The notes: generated by a model not told the origin, from the letters alone. A DNA stretch of 57,921 bases from ChocPot-Mid sp043804925 (GCA_043804925.1 JAZDIP010000076.1:1-57921); one strand, 5' to 3'; positions 34,319-43,446 are shown, counted from the stretch's first letter. Made by a program: numbers and translations.

Positions 34319-34349
34319 CGTACAGACAGGTCTGAGACCTGTCTGTACG
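34319..34349. repeat. Perfect palindrome of the GTACAGACAGGT family
   Basis: CGTACAGACAGGTCT and its complement around a central GAG form a 31-nt inverted repeat, 2 bp past the end of korC. Related copies are at 39727-39756 and 49047-49067. All three are between genes. Confidence 0.88.
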
Positions 34350-34351
34350 AA

Positions 34352-34888
34352 TTATTTTATAAAACTCATTCCTACAGCAAATGCTTTCTCATTCAAAGGA
34401 ATCATCTTGTGATGCCTTTCTGGCAATACATCATACAATGCTTTAAGAACTGTCTCGGGTTTGACTGTTTTTCTTGCGGCAATGAATGCACCCAAGATAA
34501 TCATATTCAAAACCTTTGTGTTCTTTAGCTTTAAGGCTTCATCACTTCCGGGAATTGCAAAAATATTTATATCAGTCCTTGTCGGAGGAGTGAGTATATT
34601 TGCCGAATCATAAATGATATTACCTCCCGGTCTGATTTTCTTTTCGAATTTATCAACAGATGGCTGGTTTAATGCAACAACTGTATCAAATGTAGAAATA
34701 ATCGGTGAACTTATCATAGTATCCGAAACGATGGTGATACAATTTGCAGTACCGCCGCGCATTTCGGGACCATAGCTTGGCATCCAGCAAACCTCTTTGC
34801 CTTCCTTCATTCCTGAGTAAGCCAACATCATACCCATAGAGAGAACACCTTGTCCTCCAAAACCTGCGAAAATTGATTCTTCTGTCAT
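34352..34888 (-). CDS. korC: 2-oxoacid:ferredoxin oxidoreductase, gamma subunit
   Basis: 178 residues. The N-terminus IFAGFGGQGVLSMGMMLAYSG and the segment SYGPEMRGGTANC are diagnostic of the gamma subunit (POR/KOR family). It joins the alpha and beta subunits to oxidise a 2-oxoacid with CoA, giving acyl-CoA, CO2 and reduced ferredoxin. Gene order D-A-B-C with 1-bp or overlapping junctions shows one operon. The substrate could be 2-oxoglutarate (Kor) or branched-chain 2-oxoacids (Vor). Confidence 0.9.
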   Translation of the reverse strand: MTEESIFAGFGGQGVLSMGMMLAYSGMKEGKEVCWMPSYGPEMRGGTANCITIVSDTMISSPIISTFDTVVALNQPSVDKFEKKIRPGGNIIYDSANILTPPTRTDINIFAIPGSDEALKLKNTKVLNMIILGAFIAARKTVKPETVLKALYDVLPERHHKMIPLNEKAFAVGMSFIK

Positions 34889-34889
34889 A

Positions 34890-35693
34890 TTATTTGCCCT
34901 CCGGAACTTTTAAATCACCTAACGGATAAAATGGTATCATTTTCTCCTCTACAAATATGTTTGATTCCAATGGAGTCATCTTCCAGTTGGAAGGACAGTT
35001 GGAAACTACTTCAACAAGACATGTCCCAAGTCCCTGTTGCTGATACTTAATTGCTTTTTCCAATGCTTTTTTGCATTTCCTAACGTTTGTCGTTTTGTGA
35101 ACAGATTGCCTTGTAACATAAGCTGTGCCGGGTAAAGTGGCAACTACATCCGTAATTTTAAATGGATGTCCCTGTGTTTTTACATCTCTGCCATAGGGCG
35201 ATGTAGTTGAATACATTCCCGGTAATGTCGTTGGAGCCATCTGTCCGCTTGTCATTCCATAAATACCATTATTTATGAAAATTATCAGGAAGTTTTCACC
35301 GCGGTTACATGCATGAATCGTTTCGGCTGTACCGATAGCTGCAAGGTCACCGTCACCCTGATATGTAAATACTATTTTATCGGGCATTGTTCTTTTGATT
35401 CCTGTAGCAACAGCACAAGCTCTACCGTGAGCCGCTTCATGCATATCAACGTTGAGATAATGGTAAGCAAAAACAGAACAACCAACAGGTGTAACTCCGA
35501 TAGTTTCATTTTGCAAACCCATTTCATGTAGTACTTCCATGAATATCTTATGTACGACACCATGACCGCATCCGGGGCAATAATGCATCGGCGTGTCTGT
35601 TAAAGTAGGTGGTTTTTTGTAAACAAGGAATTCATCACTTCGAATATCTTCCAAAGCACAAACACCACAATCTATATTTTGATTTTCACTCAT
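34890..35693 (-). CDS. korB: 2-oxoacid:ferredoxin oxidoreductase, beta (TPP-binding) subunit
   Basis: 267 residues. A CPGCGHG cysteine motif near residue 38 and the thiamine-diphosphate site GDGDLAAIG followed by NNGIYGMTSGQ identify the catalytic TPP subunit. The final base of its ATG region overlaps korA's stop at 35693, and korC starts 1 bp after its own stop. Works in the cytoplasm with the ferredoxin-like subunit encoded at 36926. Confidence 0.93.
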   Translation of the reverse strand: MSENQNIDCGVCALEDIRSDEFLVYKKPPTLTDTPMHYCPGCGHGVVHKIFMEVLHEMGLQNETIGVTPVGCSVFAYHYLNVDMHEAAHGRACAVATGIKRTMPDKIVFTYQGDGDLAAIGTAETIHACNRGENFLIIFINNGIYGMTSGQMAPTTLPGMYSTTSPYGRDVKTQGHPFKITDVVATLPGTAYVTRQSVHKTTNVRKCKKALEKAIKYQQQGLGTCLVEVVSNCPSNWKMTPLESNIFVEEKMIPFYPLGDLKVPEGK

Positions 35694-36766
35694 TATTTTC
35701 CTCCCTTTATAAATTTCTCTTCAAAGTATTCTAAAATATCATCGGGAGATGGTATCATACCGCCCATTCTTCCATAAAATTCAACTTGAGTTTTACCACA
35801 AACTGCAAGTTTTACATCATAGACCATCTGGCCTGCATTCATTTCTACGTCCAAAATTCCTTTTACCTTTGGTGCCAAGTCCTCATATATTTTATAAGGA
35901 AACGGGAATAAACTTATAGGTCTGATTAATCCTATCTTATAACCTTTTTCTCTGCCTATTTCCATTGTTTTCCTGCAAATTCTTGCACCAAGCCCATAAC
36001 CCGTGAAAATATAATCAGCATCATCGGTATTAATTGTTTCAAATCTTACTTCATTTTTGCGGATTTCGTCGTATTTTCTTTGCAACCGTAAATTTACCTG
36101 TTCCATCTCTTCGGATTGGATGAACAATGATGTTAATATTCTTCTTTCTTTATCCTTTGGTTTTCCGGTGGTTGCCCATTCGGGAAATACTGTTTTACGG
36201 GGCATCTGGTCAAAAAGTTCAACCTTTTCCATCATCTGACCGATAGCACCATCTGCCAGAATCATACAGGGATTTCTGTATTTTTCTGCCAGTTCAAATC
36301 CTAACTTTACAAAATCAACCATTTCCTGCACGCTTGAAGGTGCAAGTACAATCAAATAATAATCACCGTGTCCTCCTCCTTTTGTTGCCTGATTGTAATC
36401 TCCCTGGGATGGCTGAATTGTTCCTAAACCGGGACCGCCTCTGTTTACATTGCAAAGCAAAGCAGGTATCTCCGAACCTGCCATGTATGACAAACCTTCC
36501 TGCATTAAGCTTATACCCGGACTTGATGAAGTAGTCATAACTCTTTTACCGCATCCACCTGCACCATATAACATATTAATAGCAGCTACCTCGCTTTCTG
36601 CCTGAAGTAATACCATTCCCGTTTTTCGTAACGGAACTTCGACCGACAAATACTCCAATACTTCTGATTGTGGAGTAATCGGATAACCGAAGTAAGCATC
36701 ACAACCGGCACGAATCATAGCTTCAGCCAATGCTTCATTACCTTTCATTAATTTAATTTCGCCCAT
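35693..36766 (-). CDS. korA: 2-oxoacid:ferredoxin oxidoreductase, alpha subunit
   Basis: 357 residues. The start MGEIKLMKGNEALAEAMIRAG, then FGYPITPQSE, TTSSSPGISLMQEGLSYMAG, and the C-terminal transketolase-like region (GLIRPISLFPFP) match the alpha subunit. The MKGNEAxAEA opening is the form I associate with proteins labelled VorB or KorA in Bacteroidota, so a branched-chain acid preference is possible. It lacks the fused gamma domain found in other KorA types. The ferredoxin gene lies 159 bp upstream, separated by repeats. Confidence 0.92.
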   Translation of the reverse strand: MGEIKLMKGNEALAEAMIRAGCDAYFGYPITPQSEVLEYLSVEVPLRKTGMVLLQAESEVAAINMLYGAGGCGKRVMTTSSSPGISLMQEGLSYMAGSEIPALLCNVNRGGPGLGTIQPSQGDYNQATKGGGHGDYYLIVLAPSSVQEMVDFVKLGFELAEKYRNPCMILADGAIGQMMEKVELFDQMPRKTVFPEWATTGKPKDKERRILTSLFIQSEEMEQVNLRLQRKYDEIRKNEVRFETINTDDADYIFTGYGLGARICRKTMEIGREKGYKIGLIRPISLFPFPYKIYEDLAPKVKGILDVEMNAGQMVYDVKLAVCGKTQVEFYGRMGGMIPSPDDILEYFEEKFIKGGK

Positions 36767-36828
36767 TGCGTCTCCTTATTCTCTCTTATTAATTCATTTG
36801 TTTTCAAAATCTTTTTTGTCTCGTTATG

Positions 36829-36853
36829 CTATCCTGAGTTAGTCGAAAGATAG
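36829..36853. repeat. Variant copy of the CCTGAGCTTGTCGAAGG element
   Basis: CTATCCTGAGTTAGTCGAAAGATAG forms a near-palindrome in the gap between korD and korA. The flanking sequence is a run of TTTTTACG and TTTTCGCG units (36865-36908). Confidence 0.75.
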
Positions 36854-36925
36854 CTTAACATCTTTCATGTTTTACATTTTTACGTTTTCGCGTTTTTACG
36901 TTTTCACTTTTCATTATTTACTAAA

Positions 36926-37168
36926 TTAAGCTGTTTCTTTAACTTTTTTCTCAATCTTACGATAAACAGTAATGATTGCATCCGGGCAAACTATTGCACA
37001 ATTAGCACAGCCGGTGCAATTTTGTTTGACCATGATAGCATACCGGTAGCCCTTTTGATTGATTTTTCCGGCAAGTGCCAATGTTTCTTCAGGACAAGAA
37101 TCAATACACAACTCACAACCTTTACATTTTTCAATATCAATTATGATATCACCAATTACTTTTGCCAT
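36926..37168 (-). CDS. korD: 2x[4Fe-4S] ferredoxin subunit of the 2-oxoacid oxidoreductase
   Basis: 80 residues with two cluster motifs, CKGCELCIDSCP and CTGCANCAIVCP, each CxxCxxCxxxCP. This is the delta or ferredoxin subunit that takes electrons from the TPP subunit. It is first in the operon. The 159-bp repeat-bearing gap before korA is long for an operon but no terminator is evident in it. Confidence 0.92.
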   Translation of the reverse strand: MAKVIGDIIIDIEKCKGCELCIDSCPEETLALAGKINQKGYRYAIMVKQNCTGCANCAIVCPDAIITVYRKIEKKVKETA

Positions 37169-37667
37169 ATTTAAGACCTCATTCTATTTATTGATTTAAT
37201 TAATTCAAATTTTTATAAAAATATTAAAATACAAAGTTTTATTTATAGAAAAAAATTCCTCTATATTGAAAATTAAGAAAAAGCATTTTATTACTAAAAT
37301 TTAATGTCCCTATGTATTCTTAATGTTGCTCTTTTAGTTTAATCAGTTTTTGTTTCTAAGTTTTTTAGTAATTTAATTCTTTAGCCCTTAATTAATAAAC
37401 TGGGATACAAAAGAATCGCATAGCGATTCAACGTTTGTTACAAAGAATATACTCGATGTCTGGGAATCGCATAGCGATTCAACGTAAAAAGAAACGTTCA
37501 ATTCCTACGGAATTGTCAGCAAGAGTATCATTCTTGTTACAAACGTTTAATTTCTACGAAATTAAGAAAATAAATTATTTCACATTATATCGAAACTTTT
37601 TACAATTCTATACGTATCTATACGTAGTTTTTTTAACTTAAATTATTTTTAAAAAAATAAATAAAAT
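37169..37667. other. Gap with a cluster of short palindromes
   Basis: 499 bp between divergent genes. The korD side (37169-37400) is AT-rich and must hold the operon promoter, but I see no certain boxes. The right side holds the palindromes listed separately. An ORF of 68 codons crossing them is repeat-derived and not called. Confidence 0.5.
37413..37563. repeat. Four short palindromes each next to AACGTT-type sequence
   Basis: GAATCGCATAGCGATTC at 37413-37429 and again at 37464-37480, both followed by AACGT; CAATTCCTACGGAATTG at 37499-37515; AATTTCTACGAAATT at 37549-37563. Each is an inverted repeat with a CGCATAGCG or CCTACGG centre, and AACGTTT flanks recur. A related ATCCCTACGGGAT lies at 22582-22594. 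Confidence 0.85.
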
Positions 37668-38534
37668 ATGAAAAAAATTTTTACAAAATCAATGTTTGTT
37701 ATTTTTTTAATAACACTTAACTTTAACACTAATCTTTTATCTGAGATAATTTACACTGATTTAATACCTGATAAAATACTCAGTCCTGCGGCTGGTAGTG
37801 GACAAAATTATCAAATTGACATGAATGTAGATAATGCTGGTGAATTTTACATTCAGGTTAATAACATGAGTGAGGGATATGAGAGTGTTAAAATCGCAGG
37901 TATTATAAGAGGAAATCAAATAGCCGGTGACGGTGACACAAACGATGTAATGAATTTTTTTCCTTTATGTTTGGCATTAAATGAAGTAATAGGAGAAAAT
38001 ACATCGTATCTTTGGTTTAATAACTGGGATGAGCAGTGGGACCATGAGCTATCGGTAGCAATTTGCGGCTTTGGTATAAATGAACCAGGGCATTGGGCTG
38101 GAGGATTAAAAGATAAGTATCTTGGTGTCAGATTTATAATTCAGGGTAATTATCATTATGGATGGCTATCAATTGAAATTCCTGCAATTCCTAACACTGT
38201 TACAATAAAAGGTTTTGCTTACGAATCAACACCAAATTTACCAATAAAAGCAGGTGAGACAGTAACAGGTTTTAACGAAAATACCAATTTTGTAAATTCA
38301 GAAACAATAATTTCACCTAATCCGGCATCGGAATATATAGAAATCAAACTTTCCAAAAGTTTCGAACTTTCGGAAAGTTACTCAATTGAAATTTTTAATG
38401 TGTATAGTGAACAAATGACTGTAGGGATTCAAAATTTTGAACCACTAAGGATTGACATTTCCGGTTTTCCTGTTGGAATTTATTTCCTGAGGATTGGGGA
38501 TGAAATACAAAAGTTTGTGGTGATAAAATTGTAA
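37668..38534 (+). CDS. Secreted protein with T9SS sorting tail
   Basis: 288 residues. Signal peptide (1-25). The middle part is beta-rich and includes LGVRFIIQGNYHYGWLSIEI and VTIKGFAYESTPNLPIKAGE, a pattern I recognise from T9SS cargo of unknown role. The C-terminal sorting domain begins about residue 213: ISPNPASEYIEIKL, IEIFNVYSE, FPVGIYFLRIGDE. Its last three codons and stop lie inside a dispersed repeat that is copied again 99 bp downstream. Confidence 0.85.
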   Translation: MKKIFTKSMFVIFLITLNFNTNLLSEIIYTDLIPDKILSPAAGSGQNYQIDMNVDNAGEFYIQVNNMSEGYESVKIAGIIRGNQIAGDGDTNDVMNFFPLCLALNEVIGENTSYLWFNNWDEQWDHELSVAICGFGINEPGHWAGGLKDKYLGVRFIIQGNYHYGWLSIEIPAIPNTVTIKGFAYESTPNLPIKAGETVTGFNENTNFVNSETIISPNPASEYIEIKLSKSFELSESYSIEIFNVYSEQMTVGIQNFEPLRIDISGFPVGIYFLRIGDEIQKFVVIKL

Positions 38535-38694
38535 TTGGTAATTAATAATTGGTAATTAGTAATTGATTATCATCCTTCGACAAGCCCAGTATGACGGATT
38601 TGAAAACAGAAGAAGTTTATAATAAAATTGTAATTGGTAATTAGTAATTGGTAATTAGTAATTGATTATCATCCTTCGACAAGCTCTTGATGAC
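38523..38694. repeat. 63-bp direct duplication of TAATTGGTAATTAGTAATTG and CATCCTTCGACAAGC repeats
   Basis: Copies at 38523-38585 and 38622-38684 differ at one or two positions. Each starts with ATAAAATTGTAA, the end of the T9SS cargo gene including its stop codon, then AATTGGTAATTA units, then the inverted CCTTCGACAAGC element. The rest of the gap to 38858 holds TTATTAAACTTAT-type repeats (38709-38776) and AT-rich sequence. Confidence 0.88.
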
Positions 38695-38858
38695 TTGAAT
38701 CCTGAAACTTAATAAACTATCATTAATTTAATCTAACTTATTAAACTTATCCTACTCATTAAACTAATTAAACTAAAAAGCAAGGTTTATTGTCGAAAGT
38801 TAAATAAATTTGTGTTTATGTAAATTGTTATTTTAGTCTGAATAGTTTTGAGGAAAAA

Positions 38859-39719
38859 ATGAAAGAAATTTTGAGAATACTCTTTGCTGAAAGGAAAACA
38901 ACATTCTGGAAGGTTTTTTTGTCCGTTTTTTTAACCGGATTACTGATTTCATCTATCTCAGAATTTTATTACTATATCAATCGGGAAATTGAGTTGATGT
39001 CAGATAAGACAAGGATTTCAGTCGTATTTTATAATAACACAGCTGAATCTGAGATTAATTCAACAATACAATCACTTCAGCAAAATGATAAAATCAAGAC
39101 GATTGAATATATTTCATCTGAACAGGCAGAATTTGAATTTTTTAGGAATTATACATCGTTTTCGAAAGAACTTTTAACGATAAATCCCTTCCCTCCTGTG
39201 ATTAATTTTTCCATGAAAAAGGATTATTTTAATTACAAAGACATCAGGACTGTTGTTAAAAAGCTTAGTAAAAATGAAAACATTGAAGAAATTAAATATA
39301 AAAAAGATTTTTTAATAACTTTCTTTTCCGTAAAGCAAAATTTATTCAATTATTTTTATTTTCTTGCTTCACTGGCAGGAATAATGATAATCATTATCCA
39401 GTATTTTTCCATTAGACATAACTACTTGAATTTACCGGACAAAGTATCAGATAGAATAATACTTGCTGATGAAGAAACAAAACCCTTGACTTTAACTAAA
39501 TACAAAACAGCAGTTACAATATATATCTTTTTGGTCATCTTATTAAGTATGTTTGTATCCTCAATAATATTTGTTAATCTTTGGTGGTTTTTAAAGGATA
39601 TTGTACTATGGATAGGAATCATGAATATAAGAAGATTGCTTTTAAGTTTATTTGTTACCTGCGGTTTAATGTTATATATTTCAATATTGATAGCCATGAT
39701 AGTGAAAAGGAAAATTTAA
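38859..39719 (+). CDS. ftsX: Cell division protein FtsX (ABC permease-like)
   Basis: 286 residues. One N-terminal helix (about 18-36), an extracellular domain (about 45-155) with ISVVFYNNTAESEIN and IKTIEYISSEQAEFEFF, then helices near 165-185, 220-245 and 260-283. This topology and the ISSEQA segment fit FtsX, which with FtsE links septation to peptidoglycan hydrolases. ftsE is not adjacent. GAGG lies 6 nt before ATG. lptF/G follows on the same strand 53 bp downstream. Confidence 0.82.
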   Translation: MKEILRILFAERKTTFWKVFLSVFLTGLLISSISEFYYYINREIELMSDKTRISVVFYNNTAESEINSTIQSLQQNDKIKTIEYISSEQAEFEFFRNYTSFSKELLTINPFPPVINFSMKKDYFNYKDIRTVVKKLSKNENIEEIKYKKDFLITFFSVKQNLFNYFYFLASLAGIMIIIIQYFSIRHNYLNLPDKVSDRIILADEETKPLTLTKYKTAVTIYIFLVILLSMFVSSIIFVNLWWFLKDIVLWIGIMNIRRLLLSLFVTCGLMLYISILIAMIVKRKI

Positions 39720-39726
39720 TATTAAT

Positions 39727-39756
39727 GTACAAACAGGTTTTTTAACCTGTCTGTAC
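39727..39756. repeat. Inverted repeat of the GTACAGACAGGT family
   Basis: GTACAAACAGGTT and AACCTGTCTGTAC around TTTT, one mismatch. It lies between ftsX and the LptF/G gene and could form a transcript hairpin. Confidence 0.85.
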
Positions 39757-39772
39757 TGTTTGATTTGAAATT

Positions 39773-40855
39773 ATGAGTTTATTGGATAGATACATATTAA
39801 AACAATTATCATTAACATTGCTGTTTTCATTAATAGCATTGACTTTAATTTTTTTAATTGTAAACTATTTGGAAACACTCGATAACTTCCTGGATAAAAA
39901 TGTTACATGGGACATAATTGTTCTTTATTATATTTATTTTCTTCCGGAAATATTAAAACTGTTAACGCCGGTTGCCTTGCTTGTATCAACATTATTTACG
40001 ATTGGAAGGTTGTCAACTCAAAACGAGATTACTGCCGTTAAAACCGGTGGTATTAGTATTTACCGAATAATGCTTCCATTGGCTGTGTTTAGTATTCTAA
40101 TAAGTTTTGGGCAATTATATTTCAATGGCTGGATTGTACCGAAATCACTCCAAAGTAAATTTCTTATTGAAGAAAAATATTTATCTAAAAGAATCACCGG
40201 CGGACCTATTTTTAATTTGTATTTCAGGGATAATCCAACTACAAACGTAATCATCCAGTATTATGATGCAGAAACAAAAACCGGTAACAAAATATCAATA
40301 GAAACATATTCATCTGAAAAAAAACCGCGTTTGGTAAAAAGGACAGAAGCACGGAAGATAGTTTGGGATTCCACTAATTCTACATGGATCCTATATGGCG
40401 GCATAATCAGGGATTTTGAAAAAGGGAAAATTGCAATGACTCCTTTTGATTCTTTAAAAGCGGATATAAGCATTTCTCATGACAGAATTGCCCAATTGAA
40501 GCGTTCGCCTGAAGAAATGAACTTTAGCGAACTGAAGAATTATATTGAAATATTAAAACAAGGTGGTAAGGATGTAAGGAAACAAATGATTGAGTATTAC
40601 GGGAATTTTGCATTTCCATTTGCCAACTTTATCGTAATACTTTTTGGAGTTCCCTTTGCCTCAGTTCGCCGAAAGGGGGGACTCGCAATTCAGATAGGAG
40701 CGGCACTTGTTATTTCATTTCTATATCTTGTTTTTACAAAAATATCCCAGACTATTGGTTTTGCCGCTGATATTAATCCTATAGTAGCTGGGTGGGGTGC
40801 TAATATTTTGTTCTTTGTGTTAGGATTGATAACCATTTGGAAAACAAAGACATAA
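39773..40855 (+). CDS. LptF/LptG family permease
   Basis: 360 residues. Membrane helices at about 12-35, 55-80, 100-122 and, after a periplasmic jellyroll-type domain (about 125-265), 275-295, 305-325 and 335-356. The N-terminus LLDRYILKQLSLTLLFSLIALTLIFLI and the region TPVALLVSTLFTIGRLSTQNEITAVKTGG are diagnostic. LptF and LptG extract lipopolysaccharide from the inner membrane with the LptB ATPase. With a single copy here I do not choose between F and G. Confidence 0.92.
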   Translation: MSLLDRYILKQLSLTLLFSLIALTLIFLIVNYLETLDNFLDKNVTWDIIVLYYIYFLPEILKLLTPVALLVSTLFTIGRLSTQNEITAVKTGGISIYRIMLPLAVFSILISFGQLYFNGWIVPKSLQSKFLIEEKYLSKRITGGPIFNLYFRDNPTTNVIIQYYDAETKTGNKISIETYSSEKKPRLVKRTEARKIVWDSTNSTWILYGGIIRDFEKGKIAMTPFDSLKADISISHDRIAQLKRSPEEMNFSELKNYIEILKQGGKDVRKQMIEYYGNFAFPFANFIVILFGVPFASVRRKGGLAIQIGAALVISFLYLVFTKISQTIGFAADINPIVAGWGANILFFVLGLITIWKTKT

Positions 40856-41066
40856 CTTTTTAGTTTAACAAGTTTAATGAATTATGATGAGCTTATTAAG
40901 TTCTTTTTTTGAATATGGTTTTAAATACAATTGTATGATTTTGGGATTCTATAATTGACGTCAGGGACAATTAGGAAAACAATAATTTGGTTAATTTATT
41001 GGTACTTTTATTGCTATATATTTTAAATAATATATTTAATATGATAAATAATGAGGAATAAGTAAA

Positions 41067-41843
41067 GTGAAACAAATAGAGACATTATCTTCGATAAAGG
41101 GGAGAAAAATCCTCATTGAACTGTTTAAGGAACTCCGGTACGAAAAGCAGTTGTCCGGTTTTATGATTTTACTGCAAACATGGCGAGTATGTACTAGGGA
41201 AAAAGAACTGTTTAGGTATATGAAGGAAGAAATAACAGTTTTACATCCGCTTGGGTTCCTATCTGGTACTGCTCTTTGGATGCAGGAAATCGTAAACAGG
41301 TTCTATTTTTCAACAGTAAATTCATTTGTATATTTTGGTGCGGCTGTTCTTTTGGCACTCATTGGCATAAGAAGATTTAGCGACCATGTTACGGAAACCA
41401 TGATAATTGGAGGAGTTGCTTTTGAAGCATTAATGCTGATTTTTATGTTTGTAATTATGCTGTTTACCCCCAATGATGAAGCATTGGATGATGAGAAGGA
41501 AGAAAAGGATACAGCAAATGAATTGTTATTGGAAATAGGGGAAATAGGCAGGGAAATGGCTGCAGCTGTTACTAAAATGGAAGAGATGACTAATTCTATA
41601 AATCAGTTGGTAAAACAAGAGAATGATATGATTAATCTTGTTAACCAAATTGCAAAAAATTCTGCTGATGCCGTATCTCCGAACCCTCAAATGCTCGATA
41701 CGATGAGGGTAACAAATGCTTTACTCGAGGAGTTCAAAAATACGGTAGAAGGATTTAACATTGCTGCTGAAAAATTGAACAGGGAAAAGATTGAAATATC
41801 AGTTAAAAAAGAAGTCGAAAGATTACTGTTATCGAAGTTATAA
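41067..41843 (+). CDS. Probable GldL/PorL-like T9SS motor subunit (divergent)
   Basis: 258 residues from GTG at 41067. Two membrane helices (about 85-102 and 111-133) are followed by a long cytoplasmic coiled-coil (about 140-245). The second helix contains a membrane glutamate, Glu120, in GGVAFEALMLIFMFV. GldL has two helices, a functional glutamate in the second, and a cytoplasmic tail. An extra 80-residue N-terminal region precedes the first helix, which GldL normally lacks. The next gene abuts directly and has GldM topology. The pair would form the proton-driven motor for T9SS. Another MotA-like motor is possible. Confidence 0.6.
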   Translation: MKQIETLSSIKGRKILIELFKELRYEKQLSGFMILLQTWRVCTREKELFRYMKEEITVLHPLGFLSGTALWMQEIVNRFYFSTVNSFVYFGAAVLLALIGIRRFSDHVTETMIIGGVAFEALMLIFMFVIMLFTPNDEALDDEKEEKDTANELLLEIGEIGREMAAAVTKMEEMTNSINQLVKQENDMINLVNQIAKNSADAVSPNPQMLDTMRVTNALLEEFKNTVEGFNIAAEKLNREKIEISVKKEVERLLLSKL

Positions 41844-43334
41844 TTGAATTTACATTTGAAACCAAGAAAAAAATATAGAGTTATTGAGATATATTTTGTG
41901 CTTTATTTAGCGGCAATTATTTTTTTATTACCGGATAAACCAATTGAAGATAATAGTAACGATGATAATCTTTCCCTATTACAGGGACCTTTTACACTAG
42001 TTCCTGTAAAAACTTCATTGTCTTGTAGATTTTTTCTCGATACAACGGGTGTAAATATAGTTTCTTTGGATTCCATTAACACAATTTTATTTACCGGGGA
42101 TGTTGATGATGTAGAATTTGATTTTAAGATAGAGGATTTGTCGCTTGGACAAAAGCAGGTTTTTACGGGTAGTTCAAAATATTTTAGATTTGTTGAAAAC
42201 TTCAGTAAGAAAGAACTTGTTTTTTACTGGTCGCCTCCTTTGAATGATTTAACAACAAGAACTTATCTGATTAAAGTCAATGCGACTGCTAAAGATAAAA
42301 ATGCTAAATCAAATAGTCCTGAATTATTTGCTGAAACTCAATTTAGTCTGGTATTAAGTAATATATCTGAGGAGAGGCAGGAATATCTCCCGGGTGATGC
42401 ATTATCTTTAAGCAATCAAACGAATCTTTATCAGGGAATACCTGTAAATCCATATATTGGCCAGCCATTACCTTATATGGGGACTGATGCCACTCTTAGT
42501 GTTTCAACTCCGGAAGTGGTTGCGAGAGCTTACGAAAGATGGGAAAACAAGATTTATGTTTTTGGTTTAAGTTCAACCGCAGACCTTGCAAAAAAACCTG
42601 AAATTAAGTTTTTTAATGACCCGGTAGATAACAAGGGTTATGCTGAACTTGGTGATATTGGAAAGAATGATATATTGGTTATCGGCAAGACTCCCTCCCA
42701 CGGGAAAATGAAGGTAAAAGTAATAGCAAAATTTAAAAGTAACAATTCAACAAAGGAAATTGATTTTAACGTAACTCCGGTTACTATCGAGAAGCCCAGT
42801 TTTGAAAGCGTAATGTATCCTGGGAAAAATTATCATATAGATTCAAAACTACCTTTTTTAGGTGGGCAAAGAACATCTGCATATATCAAGGATAAAGGAA
42901 ATGTTATTTTAAAAATTGAACAGGGGGAACCGGTAGAATATAAACCTGATATCACTCAGGTCGGGAAAGTATTAACTCTTGAGAGATATATTGATGATAA
43001 ATTTTATGATAGTTATGACATCAGAATTAATGATTATCAGGATCCCATTGTTTATAATATTGAGCAACTGAGCAAAGAAGAAGTAAAAGTGATTACAAGA
43101 TGTTATGGATTTTATAATGGAGAACAAAATTATGTTCGTTTGGAACTGAAGGGGAACGCTGTTGTTTCTTTGCAGCCAAGAGGAAAAATCCCAAAGGGTG
43201 ATGATGATATTACTGTTATTCAGATTTTTAAAATTGCACCAAAATCAAAAGATAAACCATTCAATTTCGATGTTAAGGCAATTGATTTAAGAGGGAAGGA
43301 ATCTCCATGGAAGAGTTTTACTCAATATGAGTAA
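41844..43334 (+). CDS. Probable GldM/PorM-like periplasmic T9SS motor subunit (divergent)
   Basis: 496 residues, TTG start directly after the stop of the GldL-like gene. A basic N-terminus (KPRKKYR) and one membrane helix (about 13-29) lead into roughly 460 periplasmic residues, mostly beta: a domain at about 45-165, one with LPYMGTDATLSV near 210-310, and two at about 320-400 and 405-496. GldM has the same order (one helix, four periplasmic domains) and about the same length. Direct sequence resemblance is weak, so the call rests on topology, size and pairing. Confidence 0.55.
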   Translation: MNLHLKPRKKYRVIEIYFVLYLAAIIFLLPDKPIEDNSNDDNLSLLQGPFTLVPVKTSLSCRFFLDTTGVNIVSLDSINTILFTGDVDDVEFDFKIEDLSLGQKQVFTGSSKYFRFVENFSKKELVFYWSPPLNDLTTRTYLIKVNATAKDKNAKSNSPELFAETQFSLVLSNISEERQEYLPGDALSLSNQTNLYQGIPVNPYIGQPLPYMGTDATLSVSTPEVVARAYERWENKIYVFGLSSTADLAKKPEIKFFNDPVDNKGYAELGDIGKNDILVIGKTPSHGKMKVKVIAKFKSNNSTKEIDFNVTPVTIEKPSFESVMYPGKNYHIDSKLPFLGGQRTSAYIKDKGNVILKIEQGEPVEYKPDITQVGKVLTLERYIDDKFYDSYDIRINDYQDPIVYNIEQLSKEEVKVITRCYGFYNGEQNYVRLELKGNAVVSLQPRGKIPKGDDDITVIQIFKIAPKSKDKPFNFDVKAIDLRGKESPWKSFTQYE

Positions 43335-43446
43335 ATCAATTTAATAAGTTTTATTAGTTTAATAAGTTTGTAAGATGTTTAGTTATATGTTATGTCATAA
43401 TTAGTTTAATTTATATCTGTTATCCTGAGCTTGTCGAAGGATGCAA
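43335..43446. repeat. AAGTTTAATAAG repeats and a TCCTGAGCTTGTCGAAGG element
   Basis: TTTAATAAGTTTTATTAGTTTAATAAGTTT at 43339-43369 and TATCCTGAGCTTGTCGAAGGATG at 43421-43443. Related AAGTTTAATAAG tracts lie at 4201-4220, 40861-40903, 44893-44922, 45633-45679 and 49068-49109, all between genes. Confidence 0.85.

Noticed and set aside
37435..37641. Plus-strand ORF of 68 codons
   Set aside because: Made of the palindromic repeats and AT-rich sequence; no start signal or protein features.
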